From Takakia lepidozioides (Eukaryota > Streptophyta > Takakiopsida > Takakiales > Takakiaceae), in contig CM060734.1 of assembly GCA_030704615.1 (NCBI GenBank), positions 29,900,042 through 29,964,041 of the forward strand: a stretch of 64,000 nucleotides of DNA. Reading direction: 5' to 3'. The stretch's first letter is position 1; every line of letters starts with the position of its first letter. Below the pieces are notes generated by a model. It worked only from the letters and a program-made list of their open reading frames with translations, was not told the origin of the DNA and ran no database searches. Both the position numbers and the translations under genes were made by a program. Shown here piece by piece: positions 1 through 10,189 of this stretch.

Positions 1-10
1 CTTTTTCCAG

Positions 11-658
11 CCACCGCGCTGCTCCTCCTCCATCCGGGAGCTGCTGTCATTGAGCGTACTCCGCTACTCTTTTTCAAGGATGCCGTGCCGCCGAAATCCA
101 GCCGACTGCCCTTATCATGGCCACGATTATGCTATGTTCAAACCAGAATCAGGAGACATCATTGTCTGGCTCTCTGTTTTCACAGACGCTGCTGGAATCA
201 AGCAAGAGTCTTTGCGCGCAATGGAGTATCTGGAGGGCTATTACCGCTTTGAGCGAGGTGAGGGCGAGGGTCAATGCGGTCCGTGGGTCCTGAAAATTGT
301 TGACCTCGATATACCAAGCTGGAAAGGGATGCCGGACAGATCACGCACGGCCTCGCTTTGGCGCTGGAACTGCTGCCAGTGGACCAGGGAGGACGGCACC
401 GGGGAAAACTATATACGTGCAGATCACTCCGCTCTTCCAGTGTATGGAGACATTCGGCTGAGTTGCGAAGACGAATCGCACGGGCACATGAGGCCCACAG
501 TGACCTTGTCAATGTATGATGGTGGTATCATTGATGGACATGACATTGTCGTCGGCTCCAGCAAGGGCAGCAGAACGACCGAATTGCAGTTTACCTCGAG
601 GTGCCGCAGCAGTGATGAGCTTGTTTTGAGGGGTATCGAAGTTCCGTCGACTTGGTGA
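11..658 (+). CDS. Unrecognised protein, probable last exon
   Basis: I do not recognise this protein. The frame is open from the window edge, and a polypyrimidine tract ending in CAG just before position 11 would serve as a splice acceptor, so this reads best as a terminal exon; the first in-frame ATG is at 80. The product is hydrophilic and rich in Cys, Trp and Gly, with no membrane segment and no motif I can name. The stop at 656-658 is followed 70 bases later by AATAAA, which supports a real 3' end. No homologous copy is apparent elsewhere in the window. It could still be part of the mobile DNA to its right. Confidence 0.45.
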   Translation, partial: PPRCSSSIRELLSLSVLRYSFSRMPCRRNPADCPYHGHDYAMFKPESGDIIVWLSVFTDAAGIKQESLRAMEYLEGYYRFERGEGEGQCGPWVLKIVDLDIPSWKGMPDRSRTASLWRWNCCQWTREDGTGENYIRADHSALPVYGDIRLSCEDESHGHMRPTVTLSMYDGGIIDGHDIVVGSSKGSRTTELQFTSRCRSSDELVLRGIEVPSTW

Positions 659-727
659 AGCCCATGTAGAAGGAGGAAGGGCTTAGTTTTGTCTGCAGTT
701 GGTAAATGTGAGACATCGTGTCCGATC

Positions 728-733
728 AATAAA
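728..733 (+). promoter_or_regulatory. Polyadenylation signal AATAAA
   Basis: A canonical AATAAA lies about 70 bases after the stop of the first ORF, the usual spacing for a 3' UTR signal. Confidence 0.5.
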
Positions 734-914
734 CCCATCGTACCTCACTTCTGTATGATTGTGTTTCATTCTGTTGAATAACTGTCGGAATTGGCCCACT
801 GTTTACAATTTGATGTCTCATTTCTACAATGTGTCTGTCCGGATGAATATAGCAGAGTAACGGTATGTGAGTCATGTGTCAAGAATATACCAGAGTAACG
901 CCATGTCGGACATT

Positions 915-1613
915 GAAATGCGGCACCGCATTTCCATGTGGGACAAGGAAATGCGGTGCATCATTTCCGTCCAGGTACACGAAATACCAACACGGGTCTA
1001 TAAATTGGACAGACAACGAGGTTGGCATTGCAAATGCGGCGACGCATTTCCAGCTTGGCAATGGAAACTTCTTTTTGGACAAGGGAATGCGGTGCCGCAT
1101 TTCCGTCCAACACTTCGAAAAGTGTGACATTTCCGACCAGCGCGATGGAATGCGTTACCGCATTTCCGTGAGGGGTCTGCAAATGGACAAATTGCGATGT
1201 CCGTTCTGGAAATGCGGCGCCGCATTTCCATGTCCGTCATCGACTTTTTTTTTACAATGGAATGCGGTGCCAATTTTTGCTGATGGGCCTGCAGTTCGAA
1301 CAACGACCATCCCCAATATGGAAATGCGGCACCGCATTTTCAATTCCGCATCACCTCCTTGTTCGAACCTCCTTGTTCGACCTCTGTAAGCGTGGTGGCA
1401 TCCATGCAATGAGCGGGAGAGGCCAAAACTGGCGTGTGGACAAAGGAAATTTTGGAAATGCGGCACCGCATTTCCAATCGGCCGATTACTTTTTACTATG
1501 CCAACATTGAAATGGAAAATTTAGTCCCTCCCCTGTTTTGGAAATGCGGTGCCGCATTTCCAAAAGAGGTTCTTAGAGTTGCCAAAATTTTGGAAATGCG
1601 GTGCCCCATTTCT
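915..1613. repeat. Palindrome array P1, left block (about 11 units)
   Basis: About eleven copies of a near-perfect palindrome made of the half-sites GGAAATGCGG and CCGCATTTCC around a two-base centre (CA, CG, TG or TA). Intact copies start near 915, 1207, 1320, 1454 and 1541; others carry one to several mismatches. Spacing is less regular than in the right block. The palindrome has no loop, which fits a dimeric protein-binding site better than an RNA hairpin. ORFs through this block are repeat translations (GNAAPHF-like) and are not called. Confidence 0.9.
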
Positions 1614-1749
1614 GATTTTGGGAGCGTCGTGGTTTGGGCGATTGTGTGGCTGGAATGCACACTGGAGAGGGGTCACGAATGTCTGGCAGAATTTCCTTTA
1701 TATACTCTGGAAGAGAATTTACATTTACAGAGACTTCATTAAAATTCTA

Positions 1750-3345
1750 TTAATCTTGAAAATCATCCGAATCCTCATCCTGTTCTAGACTGTCCTGCTC
1801 CGCCTCCACCCCCTCAGTGCCTTTCTCATCTCCAGCGGACTGCTCGTTGGCCAGGCTTTCGAAAATCCCATCTTCCCCTTGCGGAACTGTCCATCTCACC
1901 TCCGTTGGGTCGTCTTCCTCCCTGTCTGCGTCGCTCTCATCCGCTGAATCACATATGTACTTTCGTACCCGTCTACCTGTCTGAGCTGCTGCCAACTCTT
2001 TCCTTATCCTTCTGTCCTCCCTAGCCCTCTCCAAAATCTGCTCTACTTTACTGGGATTCTCACTTCTTCTAATCGCTGTATTTGCGAGTTTATGACTGCC
2101 AACAAAAACATGCAGAAGCGTTACATTCGATTCATGTGGAAACATTACTGAAAATTGGGGAAGGATGAGCAGAGGGAAATTGGAGGACGACTTACTTCGT
2201 ATATCACCTCCACCATTCCATCCATAGTGAGACGATACCATGTCCGGTCTGTTTTTGCAACGGCTTTCTGAATGAGCTCGAGCTCCAGCATTTCCGCAAA
2301 CATCTGCGGATCAGTGAGACCAGTTTTCCTCACCCTGTACAGCATATGTGCCATGTGGGTATGCACGTACGCATTCTCAGTGACCCTGCAAGGCACACTC
2401 TCCAGTTCAGTACACGGAAGCACGGAAACAAACCAGAATGGAAACCGAAATGCGGCACCGCATTTCGAACGTGCTAGGGAGGGTATGAGTATCTTACGAG
2501 TTGAGGTCCGCCATGGCATTTCTTGAGCAGGGAGGAGTCTGCCGCCTTCACCTTCAGGATGACACACTCCACCATGTAATGCCAGCCAATGTGCTTGGCA
2601 TGGTTCTGCTTGATGTACTCCCACCAGGCGAGAAGTCGGTGATTCCCGTCCCACACAAAGAACATTTTACCCGACATATGGCCGAAGTCTGGATCACCCT
2701 TCAGCGTCGCCTCGAATTCGTCGTTGCGAGTGTGCCAGTGGGTATCCCACGTTGACAATTCATCGGCAGTGGGTCCACGAGTTTCGCCATCCTCATTCTC
2801 AATGGAAACGTAAAACGCTGCCGATCCCAGACGGTACCCTTCTCGAAATGCGAACTTGAGCTTATCCACATCTCCGGGAAGGGCCTGCCTTGACGATGGG
2901 AAGGGAGACCATGCGACAGAGTGGGATTCGAAGAGTCCGCTGGAATACCCTGCTGCCCAGAACTCTGCCAATGCTACTGTGTGTCTCCTCCAACATTTTA
3001 TCCGCTGCACTTTTGAAATCCTCCGGAGACATGTCTGTAGGTGCCGGTAGTGGCTGAGCAGCTGGAGCATCCTCAACTGGAGCTGCACTCTGGGCCTGTC
3101 TGCGGGCAATTCTGCCATTGCAGAGGCCTCCTCCGGGCCTGCTTGCTCATCGGTGGTGAGGTCTTGCTGCGAACGTTGAGCGGCAGCACCCTCCTCCGGT
3201 ACCAAATCGAGATCAACGGTCGATCCCATTGCCTTCGCTGCAGCAGAGTCGGGCCCAACATCTGCAGGCGGGAAATCCTCCAGGAACTGAGCTTCAGCTC
3301 GGAAGCGGTTTTGCGGGAGATTGTTCGCCCGTCGCCCTGATTGCC
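1750..3345 (-). CDS. Gene A: ParB-like DGNHR-motif protein with acidic C-terminal tail
   Basis: Three minus-strand blocks form one gene. Block 1 (about 3345-2498) has a Gln/Glu/Pro-rich start, then a domain containing REGYRL and FVWDGNHRLLAW; the DG-x-HR pattern followed by Ala resembles the ParB/sulfiredoxin fold, which is my inference. It ends at a GTAAGA donor. Block 2 (2385-2196) is a helical segment ending in VIYE before GTAAGT. Block 3 (2095-1750) is a coiled, acidic tail with EVRWTVPQGED, shared with gene B. The intron after block 1 holds one P1 palindrome. By hand reading the splice phases disagree at both junctions, and relative to gene B there is one extra A before the second donor, so this copy may be frameshifted. 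P1 arrays flank it on both sides. Confidence 0.5.
2446..2467. repeat. Solitary P1 palindrome inside gene A intron
   Basis: A single CGAAATGCGG...CCGCATTTCG copy sits between the first and second coding blocks of gene A, separate from both arrays. Confidence 0.9.
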
Positions 3346-3472
3346 TTCTGCTTCCTCATCCTTGCAGGTGAAGGTGTCTGCTGCAATTGAATCTGTCTTC
3401 TACCCTGCTGCTTCATTCGCGTTGGGGGGGTGAATCGGCCTGAGCCGGTTCAGAAGCCAGTAGAGGACGGAG

Positions 3473-3748
3473 CTACTTCTTCTTCGACTTTGCTGGAGAA
3501 GGGCCCGACCCCTGCTGGCGATTCTCCATGACGAAGAACGCGAGTCGATCTCTGGGCTTTGAACTTGCCCTTCGAAGACGCGTCTTTGAATCGCACAGGG
3601 CTAGGCCCGGCAGGAATACCGCGCTCGGGGATCGGGTGGGTGTACGTGCTGCAGCTAGCTCCTCGGACTCTTCCTGCGGCTCTTCGGATTCCTGCGATCC
3701 CTCCAGCACGTCCACCTTTCCTGTTAGGCATGCAAACATGTTCTGCAT
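3473..3748 (-). CDS. Possible upstream exon of gene A
   Basis: A 91-codon minus-strand ORF begins with an ATG and carries an acidic run (QESEEPQEESEEL), then a basic C-terminus ending in KSKKK. It lies just upstream of gene A on the same strand and could be its 5' exon or a UTR ORF. A second overlapping frame is also open, so the reading is uncertain, and I recognise neither product. Confidence 0.2.
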   Translation of the reverse strand: MQNMFACLTGKVDVLEGSQESEEPQEESEELAAARTPTRSPSAVFLPGLALCDSKTRLRRASSKPRDRLAFFVMENRQQGSGPSPAKSKKK

Positions 3749-4320
3749 TCAAGTCTCCTAGCATTCAGTCTAAGAATTACAGAAGCAAAATGGGGGTTCG
3801 GTGCTCGATCACTGCGCGCAGCCCGATCGCATGGAGCTCTCACTGGTGGCTGGGTTGCCTATGGCCTGCTGCTCGAGATGGCAATCTCCTCCTGTAGGAC
3901 GCATCTGCTTCCTCCCCTTCGGCATTGGCCTACGTCCGAAGTATAATTTTCGGAGCTTGCGACGAGGTCTCCTGTCTGGTGCACGAACTCCCCCCTCTCA
4001 GGTTCGAGCATAAGAAGAACAGAGAGAGGGAAAAGGGGCAAAAGAGTGCAGATGGAAAGGGCGCGAGAGGGGTGACTGAGAGACACGACAAAGTAGATGA
4101 AACGGCGGTGATGCACCACTTGGGTTCGAAAGGGTTGGACGAAAGTGTCTCCTCGTGGAGTTTGCGTCATTACGAAATTCGAATCGTTCAGGGTACGCCT
4201 GCCGTCCAAAAACAAACACATCATTATCCAACGGTCAGGCCGCGCCGCCTCATGCCCCTTCAGTCAGATAGAGTGCCGACATGTGCAGCAATTCCGTTGC
4301 TCCACGTGTTCACATTTCAA

Positions 4321-6054
4321 GGCATTTCCGTCCCAGCGTCTGATCAGTTGGAGCGAAAATGCGAATGCGGCGCGCATTTCCGTTAAGTACCATCACGAAG
4401 CTACACATCCGTACTTGTTGGAAGAAAATGCGGCACCGCATTTCCGTTCCACCTTCACATACCTTAGTTGTTGAACGGAAATACGGTGCCGCATTTCCGT
4501 CCCAGCTCCATGTATGACATTCAAAAGGGAAATGCGGCGCCGCATTTTCCGTTCTGGAATGTCGAAAGGTGCGATTCGGACGGGATGAGCACAACATTCA
4601 GTTCCCGTGGTTCATGATTTTCAATGTGAACGGAAATGCGGTACCGCATTTCCGTTCCTCCTTCACATACGTTAGTTGATATGGAAATGCCGTGCCACAT
4701 TTCCGTTCGGGAAAGTATAGAGGTCTCACACCTGGACAGAAATGCGGTGCCGCATTTCCGGTCTCGAAAGTTTGAAGGTCTCACATGGATGGAAATGCGG
4801 CAACACATTTCGTAGCACAGCTCCAGGCCCCATATAGAAACGGAAATGCGGCGCCGCATTTCCGTTCTAGAATGTCGGAAGGTGCGACTCGGACGGAAAG
4901 GCGGTGCCGCATTTCTGTTCCCGTTGCGCACGATTTTCAGTCAGAACGGAAATGCGGTACCGCATTTCCGTTCTGTAGAGTATTAACGTCTGACGCTGGC
5001 GGAAAGCTGTGCCGCATTTTCGTTCCACAGCTCCATGCCTCACATACAAAACGGAAATGCGGCGCCACATTTCCGTTTTGGAATGTCAGAGTGGCGACTC
5101 CGACGGAAATGCGGTACCGCATTTCCGATGTTTCAGGATATTTCATCAGAACGGAAATGCGGTGCCGCATTTCCCTTTTGAATCTAATACATTCCGTTCT
5201 GGAATGTTGGGAGGTGCGACTCGGATGGAAATGCGTTGCCGCATTTCAGTTCCGATGGTTCACGATTTTCAGTCAGAACGGAAATGCCTTACCGCATTTC
5301 CGTTCTGGAATGTTGGTAGGTGCGACTCGGATGGAAATACGCTGCCGCATTTCAGTTCAGATGGTTCACGATTTTCAGTCAGAACGGAAATGCGGTACCG
5401 CGCATTTCCGTTTCTGGATAGTATGAATGTCTCAAGCGGTCGGAATTGCGCTGTATGAAGCTGTCGGAATTGCACTCGCTCCATGCATCAGATACAAAAT
5501 GGAAATGCGGCGCCGCATTTCCGTTCTGGAATGTCGGAAAGTGCGACTCGGACAGAAATGCGGTGCCGCATTTATGTTCCCCGTTGTTCATAATTGTCAA
5601 TCAGAACGGAAATGCGGTACCGCATTTCCGTTCCACCTTCACATACCGTGCTTGGTGGATGGAAATGCGGTACCGCATTTCCGTTATGGAGAGTATGAAT
5701 GTCTTTTAAGGACGGAAATGTGCTGCAGCATTTCTATCCTCAGCTCCATGCATCAGATACAAAATGGAAATGCGGCGCCGCATTTCCGTTCTGGAATGTC
5801 GGAAAAGTGCGACTCGGACGGAAATGCGGTGCCGCATTTCTGTTCCCGTTGTTCATAAATCTCAATCAGAACGGAAATGCGGTACCGCATTTCCGTTCCA
5901 CCTTCACATATCGTGCTTGCTGGATGGAAATGAGTTACCGCATTTCCGTTCTGGAGAGTATAAAGGTTTCCCCCGGACGGAAACTCGGTGCCGCATTTCC
6001 GTCGCTTTGGTGCATGATCAAGATGCAATACGGAAATGCGGCGCCGTATTTCCG
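4321..6054. repeat. Palindrome array P1, right block (about 30 units)
   Basis: About thirty copies of the GGAAATGCGG / CCGCATTTCC palindrome at close to regular spacing, mostly 49-57 bases start to start. Centres vary (CG, TA, TG, CA) and track particular spacers. The spacers belong to a few recurring types, for example one beginning TTCTGGAATGTCGGAA and one containing TTCCACCTTCACATA. Spacer order repeats with a period near 266 bases between about 5479 and 6010, giving a higher-order unit of five palindromes. It is not a CRISPR array: the repeat is palindromic and the spacers recur. Confidence 0.93.
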
Positions 6055-6639
6055 TCCACCAGCAATCGAAAGAATCACTCGGGACGGGAAATCTGGAACC
6101 TCAATGGGTTGCATTGTTCCGAGACAACACAATTGCAGCCAGTCTTGATGAGCACAACTTGGTTGTCTGACCGTTTTAACTAACAGTACTGGCACTTGTC
6201 AGTGCGAACGTTTCTATCTGCACCGAGAATACTGCTGGATCCACCCTCAGGAGAAACTGTTAGGAGATGTTATTTCGTCGCCGAATCGGCCATCATTGTC
6301 ATACTTACTGGCTATGGAATCAAACCTCCCAACTTCATGCATGTAGCTTGAAACAATACTTTCCACTTCAATGTGCGACTTCCAATCGTCGATGGACTCC
6401 GCAGATCCACTTAGATGGTGCCTGTGAGCCTTGGTCTGTCGCTATACTGAACCTCGCACTTGCCAACTCCGTGCGATGTTCGTTGGCTCCGAATTCCTAC
6501 GCTATAGTTTACTGTCCTCCGCAACTTGGGAGAGCCTGGATCCCAAATGAGGGAGGACTTTGCAGAGTGACTGAAACTTACCTTTGTTCCAAATTCAAGC
6601 TCAAACCGGGCACAGTTTATTTGGAAGAAGAAAGGAAGG
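6055..6639. other. No recognisable gene
   Basis: Unique-looking sequence between the right P1 array and an LTR fragment. I see no conserved motif, splice pattern or repeat here. Confidence 0.5.
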
Positions 6640-6856
6640 ATGTTCCTGGACAGATGGCTGTGTCGGACTGTGATGGACTGTGTCGGGCTGTGTTGGATTG
6701 TGACGGGCTGTGTTGGCTGTGCGAAGCTGTGATGGCTGTGTCGGACTGTGATGGACTGTGTCGGGCTGTGTATCTTCCCCCCTAAAGCCTGTTGCTGTCA
6801 CCCCTAAGGCTCCTGTTGGTCTTAGTCTGTGTAAAAATTAAGGATACCCCACAGGA
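6640..6856 (-). mobile_element. Truncated LTR fragment, reverse orientation
   Basis: Read on the minus strand this starts with TGTGGGGTATCC and continues through ACCAACAGG and CTTAGGGGT into CACAGCC-type repeats. It matches the first part of the LTR at 42.5-43.26 kb. The rest of the LTR is missing, so it is a remnant. Confidence 0.65.
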
Positions 6857-6879
6857 GGTTTACTATTTCATGAGCAGAA

Positions 6880-7113
6880 ACCATGAGCCATGAGCCATGA
6901 GCCGCATGAGCCGCATGAGCGGTGAGCCGAAGTCTAAGATACGCGGATTTCATGAGCGGACTCCTCCAAATTTGGAAATGCGGCAGATTAAACAAGTATT
7001 AAAATAATAGTTTTTTATTTGACCTTGCTGTTTTTGGACGTTCCAGATCATGTAATGCGGCGAAGATATGTCGTCAGTAACAAGTCCGCTCATGGTTTTT
7101 TAGATCCGCTCAT
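6880..7113. repeat. CATGAGC / CCGCTCATG motif cluster
   Basis: Tandem CATGAGC-type motifs end in CATGAGCGGA near 6950 and are answered by inverted TCCGCTCATG copies near 7084-7113, giving about 135 bases between inverted arms. A similar CCGCTCATG cluster lies at 27605-27660. It looks like a short foldback element or the end of a larger one. A half P1 site (GGAAATGCGG) lies inside at about 6974. Confidence 0.45.
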
Positions 7114-7432
7114 GGAAATAAGTGACCGTGCAACGGGAAATCCAGTATACCACTGCAAAAGGATGTCGCATACTGGCCTGTATAGAGTATTCCGCGGTTT
7201 TACATGCCTTAACATTGGAATGAAGCTGACCCTTTTGCCGCGATTGAACCAATGGAGTCTGCACCAATACAGTCTGCAGTACTTCACAATTCTGTCTTCT
7301 TCGGGTATTCGCGGGGAAAGGTTTGCAACTGAACTGGGAAATAAGGTGCCGCATTAGGGTTCGCACGTGCAAAATTTCGGAGCGGTTTGGTGTTGGCGAA
7401 GGCCGCCTCTGCCAGTACCTACGACGATACTT

Positions 7433-7454
7433 GGAAATGCGGCGCCGCATTTCC
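7433..7454. repeat. Solitary perfect P1 palindrome
   Basis: A perfect GGAAATGCGG-CG-CCGCATTTCC copy stands alone about 1.4 kb from the right P1 array. Confidence 0.9.
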
Positions 7455-7859
7455 TTGTCGGAGGTCGAATGAGGAAAGCAAGTTTTCGGAAAGCAGAAAA
7501 CATGAACCCTCCAACATACAAAAATACATGCACGTGGAAGCAAGTGAACGATATAGTAATATCTTAGTTCGAGCAAAACAGGTTACTGGTAGGCAAGACA
7601 TATGTCGGACCTTTCTGTGGCCAGATTTTGAGGTACTGGCAGCAGTACAGTTCTACTATCCGAAAAGGATGGGCGTACCATTGTATTGGGACCGCAAGCC
7701 AAGCTCACTGGTCCCCTGGATCCACGTCGGTGGTTCTTTGCAATGTGCACACTTGAAAGAACCCGCAGGAGCTTGGCTGGAGACAATGAATGGATGATGC
7801 GTTGTGCCAGTCCAATCCGTCCGTTTCTCCGCCTCCTTTGGAGAGAAAGTGGAAGCAGG

Positions 7860-8455
7860 TGGGATTGAGGCACCTCAGCTTCCCCGCACAGAGGACATAT
7901 CGTACACGAACACCCATCAGCAATTTTCGTGCTACTGGTCTTCGTCACACACCAGGGGTGTCCGTTATGCTTTCGATCCATGTCTGTTAACCTCCCGGAG
8001 GCTTTCTTTGACGAAGAAACAGGTGGAAACTCGAAGATGACATTGCCATCGACTTCGGGAGGCAGAAAAGTTACCTTTCTGACTGGAAATTTGGCATAGT
8101 CGAGAGCAGCCAGCTCGGAGCGAGAACCATCGAGGTGATGTTGTCGTAGGAGCTGCACAATGGACCGGGTTGGAGTTTGCTCGAGGGCACATTCGTAGCA
8201 CCGACAGAGACGTCCATGCCGGATTTGAACGACCGTGTGGAGGACATGGGTACCTCAATGCAATCATCTTCCTCGTCGGAAATGTCGAATACGTCCACAC
8301 GAGAAGCTATGGAGGGTCTTGACGGTCCAGGTCGGGAATGATTATCGTTGCATACCTCTCTGTTGGCAGTGGCCGCCTCTCGGTTTCCGGACTCCTTTGT
8401 GGATGGTGTGGGCAGCGACTGATTCGGAAAGGGAATGGGCATTTCCACAGCTCGG
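7860..8455 (-). pseudogene. Broken ORF with acidic SIM-like motif
   Basis: Two overlapping minus-strand frames carry a plausible coding stretch: a Ser/Pro-rich start, then VDVFDISDEEDDCIEV, then after a frame change near 8130 a segment with YAKFPVRKVTFLPPEVDG. The hydrophobic core followed by acidic residues resembles a SUMO-interaction motif, which is an inference. The upstream part is cut by the CACAGCC start of LTR 1 at about 8489. I recognise no family. It may be a 5' exon of a mobile-element gene. Confidence 0.3.
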
Positions 8456-8488
8456 TACAAGATGGTGTCTGACGGGGGAACGTGCCAT

Positions 8489-9078
8489 TCACACAGCCAA
8501 CACAGCCCGTCACAGCCGCCACAGCTTTGCACAGCCCTACACAGCCCGACACAGCCAGTCATAGCCCGCCACAGCCTGATACAGCCAGTCACAGCTTGGC
8601 ACAGCTGGGGAACAATTATCATTGGCAGGGAACGACGGTGGGGGAACGACATCTGAAAAAGGAACGTGTACTACAGGATGACGGTTAGTTAGGAAAGCGG
8701 TTAGAACAGCTTGTAGGTAGAAAAAGCGGAGAGCGGGGAGGTCTGGGGATCACTTCTTGGAGGACTTCTGGCATCACTTCTGGGAAATGAAGCGGAGAGC
8801 GCATCTCTGAGTAGAAAGAGGGAGAGCACGGAGTAGGAGGAGAACGATCTGTTGATGCTTGATGAATGCAAGCAGTAGAGTTGTAATGTAGAGCAGATTA
8901 GAGACTCCATGGCTTCAGCCTGATACTTGATAGATATTAATCTGATTCATACTTCATACTCACACTGTGTAGAGAGATCTGAGTGAAGCTGTGGAATGAA
9001 TGGATGAGTTGATGGAATCCGATAGATTGCTGAAGCAATCTGATACTTAAATACCAACAGTAAGGTAACTAGCTAACA
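8489..9078 (+). mobile_element. Element 1 left LTR (5' truncated)
   Basis: This segment is repeated at 21620-22186 and, in reverse, at about 42470-43263. It begins within CACAGCC repeats, includes a stretch around GAGCAGATTAGAGAC and GTGTAGAGAGATCTGAG, and ends CTAACA, the inverse of the TGTTAG start seen in the reverse copy. The first part of the LTR is missing. The same downstream sequence follows both forward copies, which places the LTR/internal junction at about 9078. Confidence 0.75.
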
Positions 9079-9129
9079 TGAATACGGGAAGGAATACAAA
9101 TAGGAAACACCCCCATGATACACTAGTTG

Positions 9130-10123
9130 TAGGTCATGGACTGATTGTTCTGAGCGGGCTGAGTGCTTAGAGACTTCCAACTCTTCTATCTTGGAGTTCC
9201 CACCTCGGATAGCGAAGGGATGGGTGAGTAAAAGCCGCTTGACATTTGGCGACCATATTGGGGAACTGGGTCATGAACAACCAGATGTGACAGGCATCTG
9301 GTGGGATCATGGTGGTTGGAGAATTAAAGAATTTGATGTGAATCAAATTTCCTGTGGAACTGAGAAAGGAAGATTGTCCAAATTCTTTCAGAGGTTCTTG
9401 GAATTGCGAGACGGTTGTAAAAAAAACATTCTTAAAAGAGTGCATGATGCTGACCCTGAATGGGGTCTGGAGAAAGGAGTGATAAAGATTTATCAGGTGC
9501 CTGTAGAGGAAGAGCACGTTGGTTACCAACACTGGTTTATGTGATAACATTGCTATCCATTAAGCGAGTAGAATTTGAAGGCTGGGAGGAAAGAAAGGTG
9601 AATGTTTATACTCATATGCATGAAGAGCTTGTACTGGTAAAGAATTGGATTCCAAAGGATATTCTGTGGATCAAACTCACACCAAGAACAGCTTTTCAGA
9701 CTTGTTTACCATATAGGTATATGGTAATGGAGACTTCTAGTATATCCTGAGGAACATTGAAGCTTGAGAGAAACCCAGGGCATATACGAGAGATATTACA
9801 GAAGAGAGTTTTGGTTATTGCCACATTAAAAGAAATGAAAGACATGGGACATGAGTGATGAAAGAGAAGCTAGACTCCAGAGATATTCAGCAAAAAGAGA
9901 AAGTTATCTGAAAGCTAATTATCCATATCTTTGGGAGAGAGGAATAGACATAGGGGAATCATCTGGACCTCTCACACCATTAAGATCAGAGAGTACATCA
10001 CCCATACCGGAAGAACTAGAGTTGGATGCCACTCCTTCTTTTCTTTGCAAGAGAGATTAAGGGAATTGGTATGGGAGAAGATCAATCACGAGGTGAAAGA
10101 TCTGAGGTACATCCCTGGATAAA
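9130..10123 (+). pseudogene. Element 1 gag N-terminal region
   Basis: A frame with EFPPRIAKGWVSKS, GIWWDHGGWRIKEF and KIYQVPVEEEHVG leads by frameshifts into VEFEGWEERKVNVYTH and then RYSAKRESYLKANYPYLWERG. The same protein is encoded on the minus strand at 23.4-24.33 kb with a slightly different set of breaks, so it is a conserved part of this retroelement family, upstream of the capsid domain. It has no known domain that I recognise. Several frame changes mean this copy is not functional as read. Confidence 0.6.
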
Positions 10124-10189
10124 AGATTTGACAAATCTTTGATAAGAGTTGGCATGGAACACAAAAGCAGGAACTCCAGTTTCTGAAGC

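Noticed and set aside
4321-6054. CRISPR-like array (regular short repeats with spacers)
   Set aside because: Repeats are full palindromes, spacers recur, no cas genes, and the context is a eukaryotic nuclear genome.
4310-6183. Many overlapping ORFs of 60-213 codons with GNAAPHF/MRCRISV text on both strands
   Set aside because: They are translations of the palindrome repeat in several frames, without start context or conservation beyond the repeat.
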